Shown here: one piece after another, positions 44,966-55,132 of the stretch
Layout of the letters: each line of letters starts with the position of its first letter
Position numbering within the stretch: the first letter of the stretch is position 1
Source: Ophiura sarsii
Taxonomy: Eukaryota > Echinodermata > Ophiuroidea > Amphilepidida > Ophiuridae
DNA length: 64,000 nt
Assembly (NCBI GenBank): GCA_035610835.1
Contig: CM069442.1
Span: 30,085,798 to 30,149,797 of the forward strand
Direction: 5' to 3'
Program-made: the position numbers and the translations under genes
The notes under the pieces: generated by a model
The model's input: the letters and a program-made list of their open reading frames with translations, nothing else
Told to the model about the DNA's origin: nothing
The model's database searches: none

Positions 44966-45346
44966 TTGCGACATCCAAATGCTGCGTGAGTGAAATATAT
45001 AATCCTTATGGTGCAGCAATCCAAGATGAACTCTCAGGTTAACTTTAGTTGAAATACCGTCTGGATATACCTCGAGACTATACACTATAGAGGACAGAAA
45101 TGAACTCTTTAAATATAACAGTACACATGTATGTGCTTACAGGGGAAAATCATATTTTGCTTATATTTTTGCATACAGTTGTATGTTTATTATAATAATT
45201 TAGATATAATAAACATTTTATTATTAACCATTTAGATATATAAACAGAATGTTTATTATACCATTTGCTAGGAGCGCTCATGGGTTCTGTGGATGTGAAC
45301 ATGGTGAAAGCGACAACAATCTGTTCCGCTGCCCTATATCATTGTA
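44966..45346. other. No feature recognised
   Basis: AT-rich spacer before a mariner-like element; TAGATATA(A)TAAACA words recur at 45200-45260. Confidence 0.4.
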
Positions 45347-46461
45347 CAGCGTGTCCCCAAAAAACTGGGTTCAAAAGTTTGCGAGCTTATAACTAAAAAA
45401 AGTAGGAAACATGGATAGTTCATATTTAAGGATATCAAACAAAATATGCCTGACTTTAATTGGTTAAATCCTGTGATTAATCCAATATAAACTTTTTGAA
45501 ATACAAAGATTTTAATAGAATGTGGTCAAAACCCATTTGTCCCACTTTTCAAGGAACACCCATGAGTTGCAATTGCGCATTGTTGTGACTTCATCAAAGT
45601 TTTGCCTTTGCATTCATTCTTTACAAAGACTTGGGCAGTAAACAAAATTATCAGAGTCATATTGCAATAAAACAAGTTAATTATTTACATAAACATTAAA
45701 ACAAAATGTTCTTTGTTATACTCCGAGTTATTGTTATGTTCCTTCGGAGAATAAACCCCATGCCGGGAATACTGCAGATAGCGCACAGTGTCATGCAACT
45801 GTTGTGACGCCGTTTTACTATCTATTCTGGATATCCTTTCATTTAGGCCACGATTGACTGGAACTAGCAACACTGTCGGCCGTGTCGAAAACCGATTTCG
45901 ATAACTGGCTCCGCTAACACTGACTAATTCCTGTCGACGCATCACGCTGAGAAAGTCATGTTTTAATTTACTCTATTCAAGATTATTTCCACGTGCGGGT
46001 TTTCTGATATTTACACAGAAACTCAGATTGCAGCGATGTCACTTTAGTTATGATTTAGTAAAAGATTGCTGGGTGTGCCATGTATGATATCTGAGTAAGT
46101 GAACCGTTCATTTATTAATAAATAACATTATATATATGATATAAGTACAACTTAAAAAGCTTGTCCGTTATGATTATTCTGTGTGTTTTGGTCCCCTCTC
46201 CGCTTTGCGAGTTATTCCTAGTCACGTCATAAAACAACGCACGGGTGGTTTATTCCTTAAATCAGGACAAATGGGTTCTGACCACGCTCTATTCAAATCT
46301 TTGTATTTCAAAAAGTTTACATTGGATTGGTCTCCGAATTTACCCAAAAATTAAGGTCGGGTATATTTTATTTGATATCCTGAAATATAAACTATCTATG
46401 TTTCCTACTTATTTCGTTATAAGCTCGCACACTTTTGAACCCCGTTTTTTGGGAAACGCTG
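45347..46461. mobile_element. Mariner-like element, CAGCGTGTCCCCAAAAAA ends
   Basis: 1115 bp with TIRs of about 200 bp (CAGCGTGTCCCCAAAAAACT, then GGGTTCAAAAGTTTGCGAGC), flanked by TA (45345-45346, 46462-46463). Sub-terminal blocks also pair, such as TTTTGAAATACAAAGATTT with its complement near 46298. A minus-strand open frame at 45685-45945 inside matches no transposase I recognise. Confidence 0.85.
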
Positions 46462-46517
46462 TATATAGGCACTTAAGTAATTATGTTGGATGGATCCAAA
46501 AGGGGCCCAACAAGTTA

Positions 46518-46782
46518 CTCTCTTAATGTAAAAGAGTGGTTTTCCACTCTTTCAAGGAGTTAAACGCAGGACAACACGTTTTTGAGTGGAAAAACACTCT
46601 AAAAGGAGTGAGAGGGGATTTTATATGACAATGTTCTACTCTATCGAGAGTAATAAAATTAACTTTCACACTCATTTAAGAGTGGAAAATTTCCACTCTA
46701 AAACGGGTTGTCCTGCGTTTCACTCCCTTCACTCCTTTTCGAGGGAATTTCCACTCTTTCCACTCGTTTTGCATTTAGAGAG
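46518..46782. mobile_element. TA-flanked MITE, CTCTCTTAA ends, GAGTGG-rich
   Basis: 265 bp flanked by TA (46516-46517, 46783-46784). Left CTCTCTTAATGTAAAAGAGT and right CTCTCTAAATGCAAAACGAG pair, and GCAGGACAAC is inverted inside. Same terminus as 14701-15469. Confidence 0.8.
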
Positions 46783-46958
46783 TAACGCTGCACAAAACAA
46801 AACCATTGATACATTGAAATGTCATTTTTTGTTTGTTTTACGTTTTCCCTCCATGAATGTTGTCATTACACACCTTTTATAGTTGTTTCTATAAGATTCT
46901 GTTTTTGTAGGTTATCATGGTTATGGTGTATCTTCAAAAGTGATGTGTACTATGTTAA

Positions 46959-47659
46959 CACTTCCCACGCGTCTTGAGCGTAATTCTATTAGCATAGGCA
47001 AGGGCGGACTTGAGTTATTTTTAAGCAAATTTGATTGGCAACAAGTGGTTCAAAAGCAAAACATTCCATGCACGCACTCAACGCTGAACGTTACGCAGGT
47101 TGTTTTCACCGGCACTTTTATTATCTTCACTGGCATGACCATGATGACGTAGGTCCGCCCCGACCTATAAACAACGTTTCAAAGTTACTTTCTAAGTCTA
47201 TCTCAAGAATTACTACCAATGCTATTAGGCATGCTTACACTTATTTTTAATGCATTTCTCGTGGTGATTCCAAATATGGTGATGAAATTCAATAATTTTG
47301 ACATTTTTGAAACATTTTGTTCAACTTTGGAACTGTCTTCTGCAGACGCATATGGCAAGCTTAATGTAAAATAATTCGATAAACACGGTTTAGCGCCGAT
47401 GTTTATCTGTCGAAAAACCGTGTTTTTTGACCGATGAGTTCATCGGCGATAAACCGTGTTTATCGAGCGAAAAACATAGTTTATCGATAACGATAAACAC
47501 TGTTTTTGCTCGAAAAACATAGTTTATCGGTGGATAAACAGTGTTTATCGGGGATAAACAGTGTTTATCGGCGATAAACACGGTTTATCGACTGGTAAAC
47601 CGTGTTTATCGAATTATTATACACTAAGCTTGCCATAGACACCTGCCGCGTGTAAAGTG
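46959..47659 (+). mobile_element. TTAA MITE, CACTTTCCACGCGG family, with two inserts
   Basis: TTAA at 46955-46958 and 47660-47663; ends CACTTCCCACGCG and CGCGTGTAAAGTG. The family body at about 47190-47345 is normal, but about 47000-47180 is foreign (a GGGCGGAC word inverted at its ends) and 47351-47636 is a second insert. Confidence 0.8.
47351..47636. mobile_element. Nested element packed with CGATAAACACGGTTTATCG palindromes
   Basis: Ends TATGGCAAGCTTAATGTAAA and, inverted, TATGGCAAGCTTAGTGTATA. The interior has some ten GATAAACA/TGTTTATC units, many self-complementary. It splits the CTGCAGACGC...CCTGCCGCG end of the host MITE. Confidence 0.8.
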
Positions 47660-47663
47660 TTAA

Positions 47664-49105
47664 ACAGGGTTTCGTATTGATTTCTTTACCGGCCTTTTGA
47701 AAGCTTCATGATCTCAGGAATGTTTTTAAACCCTTCTTCTAACAAATAATAAAGACGTAAACCATACAAAGTTAACCAAAATTTATAACGGTGCCTATTT
47801 GTATAGGTTTGTTGTTTATTCATTTTGATCATAATATTATTATACAGTCCTCAAAATACGTAACTGACCAGGTAATAAATATACTCCTAACTCCAAAACA
47901 ATATCTCCTACGTACAAATATTAAATTATACAGTTGTAAAGAAATGTATTCTCTTCAATTTGTGACATTGTTCAAAAAGATCAGTTAATAATTAAGAACG
48001 GTACAATGAAAAGGATAGAACAAAGTACAGTTTACATTTTCACACTTGGGTTTTGAACACGTAGGACAGTATGACAGGTATGTGTATGGGCTGCATTGAG
48101 CATTGAAGCATCCCCAACCCTCATCTTAATACTATGGACCTGTGAATTGTCGCTACCAGTTAATCAATAATCTGCCTGTTGCTAGTCCAACTGAGCTGCA
48201 TGTCAGACGAAGAAATTGTTAAAAATTAAAAACGGACTTTGTTTTGGTTTTGGGTAGATAACTGAGTTAATATTCATTCAGTCTGCACTTGTGATATCTC
48301 AAATTAAAGAGGTGAAATTTCCTTATAACGTTATAATTTAATATTTTTACGTATGAACTATAGATTGCAATGTTTATCAACAAACGCAATAGACCATTTC
48401 AAATCCGAAAATATACGATCGGTTCCGAATGTTTCCGATTAGCCGAGTGTTTGACACTCGGTTCCATGACCTGTCAGAACGTGTTTTTCACCCGTCTGCT
48501 CGTGTGGTAGATTGCGCTGGTGTTGGTGATAGATTGTATCCCTCACAAAGTTGATGTTGCGGCATTTCAGTTACAAAAACGAGTGAGATGAAAGAGATTT
48601 GGGGTAATATTTTCACTTTTTACTATTCACTAATTAACAATTGATAATTAATATTATTGATCATTAATTATTGATTACTAATTAATCATAATTATTCATG
48701 TATTATTCATTAATTTATTATTTATTACTTAATTAGTTGTTTTTGCCACTGGTTGACTTTGATGTGATAAGTCTATTCTTAATTAGATACAAAATATTAC
48801 TATTTGGGACCTTTAACTCAAATGTTCAGGGGAGTTTGTTTGTGTAAACAATCATGTACAATATAACTTTGAATCATTTTTATAAAAACAGATCTTGAAA
48901 CTCGATTTCAAGAAAACTGAAAGTTGTTTTTTGTGACACATTTCTCTTATGATTCTCTTCCGTTATTTCGGCTTGCATTCAAACTCAAGCACCCCCCCCC
49001 CCCCCCCCCCCCCGAGCGAGGATTGTGTTTTAACACTCTTCTTTAACAATGGCCTTGTGAAGGTCATCAGGGAATAAACTCGATTGTAGCGATGTGTTTA
49101 CAATT
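47664..49105. other. No gene; AT-rich, with a long C tract
   Basis: 48640-48735 is almost pure A/T with ATTAATTATTGATTA words. A C run of about 23 lies near 48990-49012. No supported ORF. Confidence 0.5.
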
Positions 49106-49109
49106 CTAC

Positions 49110-49285
49110 ACAACGTATGCACATTTATATGGTTTCTCTTTGGCTCGAATGCTTTTATGACTGGTTAACTCTGACCAAGAAAAGCTCTCCTCGCAGTACA
49201 TTTGTATGTATGCATATTGATAGGGTTTCCCTTTAGTATGAATCATTTCATGACTGATTTTGTAAGTATCACAGTATGCACATTG
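49110..49285 (-). pseudogene. Decayed zinc fingers beyond the stop
   Basis: In the same minus frame after the stop, the sequence continues [21 protein letters not shown], then [38 protein letters not shown] and a stop. One finger has lost about six residues between Cys and helix; the next has a Cys-to-Tyr change and an insertion. The original array was at least two to three fingers longer. Confidence 0.85.
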
Positions 49286-50538
49286 TTAGGGTTTCTCTTT
49301 AGTATGAATCCTTTCATGAATGGTCTTCTCATGTGACCGAGAAAAGCTCTTAGTGCAGTATGCACATTGGTATGGTTTCTCTTTGGTATGAATCCTTTCA
49401 TGAATGGTCTTCTTATTTGACTGAGAAAAACTCTTATCACAGTATGCACATTGGTATGGTTTCTCTTTGGTATGAATCCTTTCATGCCTGGTTTTGTGAG
49501 TAGACTGAGAAAAGCTCTTCTCACAGTATGCACATTGGTATGGTTTCTCTTTGGTATGAATCCTTTCATGATTGGTCTTCTCATGTGTCCGAGAGAAGCT
49601 CTTAGTGCAGTATGCACATTGGTATGGTTTCTCTTTGGTATGAATCCTTTCATGAATGGTCTTCTCATGTGACCGAGAAAAGCTCTTATCACAGTATGCA
49701 CATTGGTATGGTTTTTCTTTGGTATGAATCCTTTCATGAATGGTCTTCTTATGTGACCGAGAAAAGCTCTTATCACAGTATGCACATTTGTATGGTTTCT
49801 CTTTGGTATGAATCCTTTCATGAATGGTCTTCTCATATGACCGAGAAAAGCTCTTATCACAGTATGCACATTTGTATGGTTTCTCTTTGGTATGAATCCT
49901 TTCATGAATGGTCTTCTCATTTGACTGAGAAAAGCTTTTATCACAGTATGCACATTGGTATGGTTTCTCTTTGGTATGAATCCTTTCATGAATGGTTTTG
50001 AGATTAGACCGAGAAAAACTCTTATCACAGTACGCACATTGGTATGGTTTCTCTTTGGTATGAATCCTTTCATGACTGGTTTTGTTAGTAGACTGAGAAA
50101 AACGCTTATCACAGTATGCACATTGGTATGGTTTCTCTTTGGTATGAATCCTTTCATGAATGGTTTTGAGATTAGACCGAGAAAAACTCTTATCACAGTA
50201 TGCACATTGGTATGGTTTATCTTTGGTATGAATCCTTTCATGACTGGTATTCTCACTTGACTGAGAAAAGCCCTTATCACAGTATGCACATTGGTAATGG
50301 TATGGTTTGTCATTGGTATGAATCCTTTCATGAATGGTCTTCGCATCTGACCGAGAAAAGCTCTTAGCGCAGTATGCACATTGGTATAGTTTCTCTTTCA
50401 ACCAGTGTAGTTTCCTTCTTCTATGGCGGCGTAGATGTTTCTCATATTTATCACTAGTTGCTGAACACTTGGCTAGTGCAATATTTACAGGCAAATGGCA
50501 TCAGTTCTTTTCCTTTTTGGCCTATCATAGCGATGATT
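49286..50538 (-). CDS. C2H2 zinc-finger array exon, 13 fingers, probably damaged
   Basis: Codons 50494-49286 encode 13 consecutive fingers of the form C-X2-C-X12-H-X3-H (typical unit YQCAYCDKSFSRS, then KTIHERIHTKEKP), in the style of a nuclear DNA-binding protein. Every linker is TKEKP or TNDKP/TKDKP, not TGEKP. The helix reads S-x-x-K-T-x-H, so Lys sits where the core Leu normally lies. Variation between fingers is mostly in the three or four residues after FS(R/Q)S. The long frame has no Met codon. An acceptor (TTTCCTGCTTAG) precedes 50538, and ATG at 50528 or 50501 opens MPFACKYCTSQVFS in another frame, stopped by TAG; dropping one A near 50458 would join that half-finger to TSDKYEKHLRRH. 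The stop at 49288-49286 (TAA) replaces the first Tyr of the next finger. Either a pseudogene, a sequencing error or a variant allele. Confidence 0.75.
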
Positions 50539-50918
50539 CTAAGCAGGAAACAAAACATCAACACGAATAATTGCAGATATATAGCCTAGGAGCGGGGTGT
50601 TATATAGGCCTACCTTTCAACTTCGCTTTGACGCCATTATTTTGAATCCGTGGGAGTTTGCGGCAACCAGGCACAACTATAGTTATCGTAAATTAAAGTT
50701 CGCCGCTATTATTTTCGTGTGGTGGTTGAGCCGTTCGCTCCAGTATTTATGATAGACGTTATTCATAATTGGCTCATTTACGTCAAAAGAGGGCCGTGCT
50801 ATCCAACTGAGCATGCTCAGAGCAAGTACTCCGAAAACCGGGCCAAAAACGAGGCCAACGATGTAGCCGAGACGAGAGTAATATAAACTGCTTGGTACTT
50901 GGTAGTGTAATCCATATA
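50539..50918. other. Upstream side of the zinc-finger exon
   Basis: A minus-strand open frame (50976-50683) contains a hydrophobic stretch GYIVGLVFGPVFGVLALSML; its start lies in repeat DNA and it matches no family I know, so it is not called as a gene. Confidence 0.3.
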
Positions 50919-50973
50919 CACCTAGCACATAAAGTCCCTGCCCAGGTGCTTTGAGGATGGCTAATTCAAAATA
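50919..50973. repeat. Extra copy of the CACCTAGCACATAAAG end
   Basis: The first 55 bp of the following element (CACCTAGCACATAAAGTCCC to GCTAATTCAAAATA) are directly duplicated, one base differing. Confidence 0.85.
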
Positions 50974-52211
50974 CACCTAGCACATAAAGTCCCTGCCCAG
51001 GTGCTTTGAGGTTGGCTAATTCAAAATATATGATCGGTACCAAAAATCTGAGATATACATTAAATTAGCAAATTTCTTCTCCGCAGTTTGATACCTCATT
51101 CAACAAAATCGAATGGACACTTTTAAATTTATGTCGATTTCAATGACCGCGCATGCAACAGAAATGTTGCACTAGGTATATAGGCTAGGAATCATTGATT
51201 TGTGTGTGATGTCATAACTGTGTGCTATCTGAACGAGACAGATGAATGGGTCTTTAGTGATAACCGCAATGTGCGGGACAAAGGGTGTATCTGGCTGTGA
51301 AGAATACAAGTCTTAGCTGATAAGCTGTGAGTTTTTCAGTGCGTAAATCCATAGACGGGTAAAACATCGATTTTTACCGTCTATGGTAAATCACACACAA
51401 ATCAATGATTTCCTATACCTAGTGCAACATTTCTGTTGCATGCGCGGTCATTGAAATCGACATAACTTTAAAAGTATCCATTCGATTTTGTTGAATGAGG
51501 TATCAAACTGCGGAGAAGAAATTTGCTCATTGAACGTATATCTCTGATTTTTGGTACCGATCATATATTTTGAATTAGCCATCCTCAAAGCACCTGGGCA
51601 GGGACTTTATGTGCTAGGTGTATATGATCGGTACCAAAAATCAGAGATATACATTAAATGAGCAAATTTCTTCTCCGCAGTTTGATACCTCATTCAACAA
51701 AATCGAATGGATACTTTTAAAGTTATGTCGATTTCAATGACCGCGCATGCAACAGAAATGTTGCACTAGGTATAGGAAATCATTGATTTGTGTGTGATTT
51801 ACCATAGACGGTAACAATCGATGTTTTACCCGTCTATGGATTTACGCACTGAAAAACTCACAGCTTATCAGCTAAGACTTGTATTCTTCACAGCCAGATA
51901 CACCCTTTGTCCCGCACATTGCGGTTATCACTAAAGACCCATTCATCTGTCTCGTTCAGATAGCACACAGTTATGACAGTAATCACACACAAATCAATGA
52001 TTCCTATACCTAGTGCAACATTTCTGTTGCATGCGCGGTCATTGAAATCGACATAACTTTAAAAGTGTCCATTCGATTTTGTTGAATGAGGTATCAAACT
52101 GCGGAGAAGAAATTTGCTAATTTAATGTATATCTCAGATTTTTGGTACCGATCATATATTTTGAATTAGCCAACCACAAAGCACCTGGGCAGGGACTTTA
52201 TGTGCTAGGTG
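50974..52211. repeat. Palindrome of palindromes: two inverted 0.6-kb MITE copies
   Basis: Unit 1 (50974-51620) has TIRs of about 220 bp beginning CACCTAGCACATAAAGTCCC and TA flanks. Unit 2 (51623-52211) is the same element in reverse; its outer right end is complete but its left end starts at TATGATCGGTACC, about 60 bp short. The central spacers (CACAGCTTATCAGCTAAGAC and complement) are also inverted to each other, so arms fold within and between units. Confidence 0.85.
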
Positions 52212-52213
52212 TA

Positions 52214-52735
52214 CATGTACAGCTGTAAAGCTAAACTTGGATGTGGTGCAGTGATGACGTCATACAGCAAGTTTGTGCAAGTAAAAAGGTGTAGTTGGGG
52301 CTGTAGGGCTTCACATGGGAGGTTTGGTTCATTTTCTTCTAAAAGCACCAAAGTTGGCCCATATGTTGCCCATACCATACTCTTTTGATTTTTGATGGAT
52401 GCCAACATTTTAGCCTTTTGGGACTGACATAATGGCCAATTCCAATATGGCCGCCATACTGGGGGATCAAAAAAATCAAACTTGCTTCAATTAAGCTGAA
52501 AAGCATACCAAAATGTTTGTCTGAGCACAAGGATTCTAAAAATGTATAGTTTGCCCCACTTCCGATGTGTGGTTACTGAGATATTGAGCAAAACGTGAAA
52601 AGGTCGTTGACCTTTGCTTTTTGGGTCAAAATTTGAACATGTTCCGATTTTGACAAACGATATGTCAAATTGTTCGTCAGATTAAAAGGGTTCAAGAAAT
52701 GGTAGTTTTAGGATTTTTGACCGGGATCACAATTT
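52214..52735. other. No gene recognised
   Basis: Unassigned; short open frames only. Confidence 0.4.
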
Positions 52736-52739
52736 TCGA

Positions 52740-53005
52740 GGAAAAAACACCAACTAAATCTCCGGGAACCTGCCGGGTCCCGTAAGCTGTAGGATTTATA
52801 TGGCAGACGATACAAACAGCGCCACCAACAATGGGACACTCGGCAAGTTGAGTCGCACTGCCCTGAGTGTTGTTGCGCAAAACCCGGGTTTTCCAGTTAG
52901 TGACTGCGCAAAACCCGGGATCCTCACCACCGGGCCGCTTGGATGCTATACCGGGGACCCTCCGTTCTCAAGCCACCTTCCAACCACTAAGCCACGGCCC
53001 TCAGC
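52740..53005 (-). mobile_element. tRNA-derived SINE-like sequence
   Basis: On the minus strand the 5' end GGGCCGTGGCTTAGTGGTTG looks like a tRNA D-arm/A box. About 65 nt on, GGTGGTGAGGATCCCGGGTT resembles a degenerate B box. A non-tRNA body with two GCAAAACCCGGG words follows. The ORF on the plus strand (52800-53024) is its translation. Family not known to me. Confidence 0.5.
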
Positions 53006-53905
53006 TGCTGCACTCATTATATAGGCTCGGTTGACTACGTCATCGAAAACCGACGGCGCATGCGTTTAGGAGAGGGACTTTGGATTAGCATTTTTTAGCA
53101 CTCAGGGGGGTTAGGGTTAAGAAACGGGTAAGAAACCAACGGAAATTCAAAATTAACGGCCGTTTGTGTCCATCGTCGTCTGTGACAGGCCGGCTACCCC
53201 CTCTATTATAGTTACGCCCTTCCTAATTTTAAGTCCGTGACCCCTTTGACCTGATACTATACTAGTCTCAGCCTTTGACCGGGGGCGGGGGGGGGGGGGG
53301 GGGGGGTGACATCTCCCAATATTTGACCAGGGCGGGAGAGGGGGGTGGCCTAATATCATATGTGATGATAAAATGCTCACCGTAATAATGTGAATGATTA
53401 TTTATGTATCGGGAATTTATCTAAATTTAAAAGTATCATGGGAATATCGCTGTTGATCACCACTGAAACTTGTAACTATATGTCGGGGCTCTACAATCCA
53501 AGAAATTACTGTTGGAACACTTCAAGTGAGGACCTCGTTAAAATCATTCCCCTACGCCCCCTGTCCAATGTTGTTCGGAACCGTTTCATCACCACGGTCG
53601 TTGGGACCCTCAACATTGATTGGTGGGGGCGGGGGAGGGATATCATTTAGTAGATAGCTCAAGATCTCCATACAATGAGTTTGTTGCAAAATCAGCGCTT
53701 AAAAATGGTCCCCTAATGTCATGAAATTGTGGGATACCGGTATTAGCGGAGAAATGGACTCTACACTCTGTGTTCCAACACCAAAGTTCCTGAATTGTAG
53801 TTTAAGTTTCGAACAACCATTCATAATCATCTTCTGGAAACTGGTTCAACTCGTAACAAGTTGTGTAGTTTGTATCTATCCATTTAGTGATGCATGTTCT
53901 TTTGG
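53006..53905. other. Repeat-rich, no gene
   Basis: A G run of about 18 lies at 53289-53306. 53365-53450 (AAAATGCTCACCGTAATAAT, GGGAATTTATCTAAATTT) recurs at 57310-57395, so it belongs to a dispersed repeat. Confidence 0.45.
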
Positions 53906-53963
53906 TGTTTTAACAAGGCTAAAGAGTTGTTAACCTCTTTAGCCTTGTTAAAACACCAAACAC
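53906..53963. repeat. Near-perfect 25-bp-arm hairpin
   Basis: GGTGTTTTAACAAGGCTAAA, GAG, then GTTAAC and CTCTTTAGCCTTGTTAAAAC. AAACACTCTTTAGCCTTG also recurs near 54747, just outside the other end of the adjacent MITE. Confidence 0.8.
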
Positions 53964-54013
53964 TTGTAGACGACATTAAAAAAAAAAGTTTCAAAATTGT
54001 CAAAATGATTTAA

Positions 54014-54372
54014 AGGTAGATGACCCGATCACATTTTCGTAACACAGAATTATTTCAAACATACGGAGATTTTCATATCATATGAAAGCTCGTATTTTTC
54101 TCATCATCATACTGAAATTTGACGGCCTAAATCGGTATAATTACGGAGAAATCGATGAAATAACGTCGAATTACCGCGAATGGTGGTATACCATCGATAT
54201 AGTTTGTTGTACAACTCAATGGGTACAGTTCACAGCATCTTGTGCATCTAAAATAAGAACCACTAGAGCTATGCAACTCAAACTTTGGAACACGACATTT
54301 TAAGGATGACCTTTCATGTAGAATAGAAAACTTCAAGTTGAAAATTGGAAATGTGATCGGGGTCATCTACCT
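54014..54372. mobile_element. TTAA-flanked MITE, AGGTAGATGACC ends
   Basis: 359 bp; AGGTAGATGACCCGATCACA pairs with TGTGATCGGGGTCATCTACC and T; TTAA at 54010-54013 and 54373-54376. The small open frames inside are not genes. Confidence 0.85.
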
Positions 54373-54441
54373 TTAATTTCATTGCCATATTTGGAATCAC
54401 TATGAGAATGCATTGAGATAAGTACATACATGCCTATACAA

Positions 54442-54648
54442 TGTAAAAACAGTGTTTAGAGATTAAACGCTTTTCTAAACACCATTTTGCACCACGTTTG
54501 TAAACATGTCAAATTTCTAAACACTTACATGTCAGATCCCTAAATATGCATGTCAAATATCTAAACACACGGTGTTTAATTTCTAAACATGAGCGATCTA
54601 AACACCATCTTGCACCACGTTTCTAAACACTGTTTTTACAGTGTAGTA
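54442..54648. mobile_element. MITE with TGTAAAAACAGTGTTTAGA ends
   Basis: About 205 bp; ATGTAAAAACAGTGTTTAGA on the left pairs with the complement of CTGTAAAAACAGTGTTTAGA on the right. TTTCTAAACAC words fill the interior. It interrupts GCCTA/GTATTGG, intact at about 23105. Confidence 0.8.
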
Positions 54649-54739
54649 TTGGTTCAGTAATCCTTGAGATAGACCTTGAAAATTGTGAAAGGTTCTGAAA
54701 AATCTGTTTTGTATCAAACTAATATATGCGTGGAAAGTG

Positions 54740-55132
54740 TTTTAAAAACACTCTTTAGCCTTGTGCATTATTTTGATTTTTCCTTGCTAGGGAACCATGC
54801 AGGGAAACTTTGAAGTTTGGAGCAAATTATTTGAAAATGATGATAGTCTCGGACTCTCGATAACATGATGTTAGTCTCGACCAAAGCGTGTGGTGTACGC
54901 ATTGAACGGCGCACACGGGGAGTGCATAGACACTTTCAATGCACTCCGCGTATTTTAGTTTCTTGCTTTCTAATTGATTCGACACTAAGAGTGTATGATA
55001 TCAACCAATCAGCAATCGTGATTTTTCCCAGGTAAATCTTCCGTAAAACAATACAAAATATTATTATTACACAAATTCTTTGCGGAAAGGCGTTGTATTA
55101 GACTATGTTTACAGAGGGCGCTCAACACTTTT
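54740..55132. other. No gene recognised
   Basis: Unassigned; contains GTCTCGGACTCTCGATAACA and a partly inverted GTTAGTCTCGACC word. Confidence 0.4.

Larger units (their letters stand above)
53965..54739 (-). mobile_element. CACTTTCCACGCGG-family MITE with two nested inserts
   Basis: Family body fragments TAGACGACATT, CATTGCCATATTTGGAATCA, GTATTGGTTCAGTAATCCTT and end GCGTGGAAAGTG (to 54739) are interrupted by 54014-54372 and 54442-54648. The left terminus is degenerate. Confidence 0.75.

Noticed and set aside
45685..45945. Minus-strand ORF inside the mariner-like element 45347-46461
   Set aside because: Checked as a possible transposase, but no D,D,D/E spacing or helix-turn-helix motif was seen.
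49243..50379. A 378-codon open frame overlapping the zinc-finger frame on the same strand
   Set aside because: It is the second reading frame of the finger repeat; because units are near-identical, it lacks stops by default. The plus-strand frames at 49451-50260 are shadows for the same reason.
50683..50976. Minus-strand ORF with a hydrophobic segment upstream of the zinc-finger exon
   Set aside because: Its N-terminal part is translated repeat DNA, there is no matching splice or start evidence, and no family is recognised.
52800..53024. ORF starting MADDTNSATNNGTLG
   Set aside because: It lies across a tRNA-derived SINE-like sequence on the other strand and matches no protein family.
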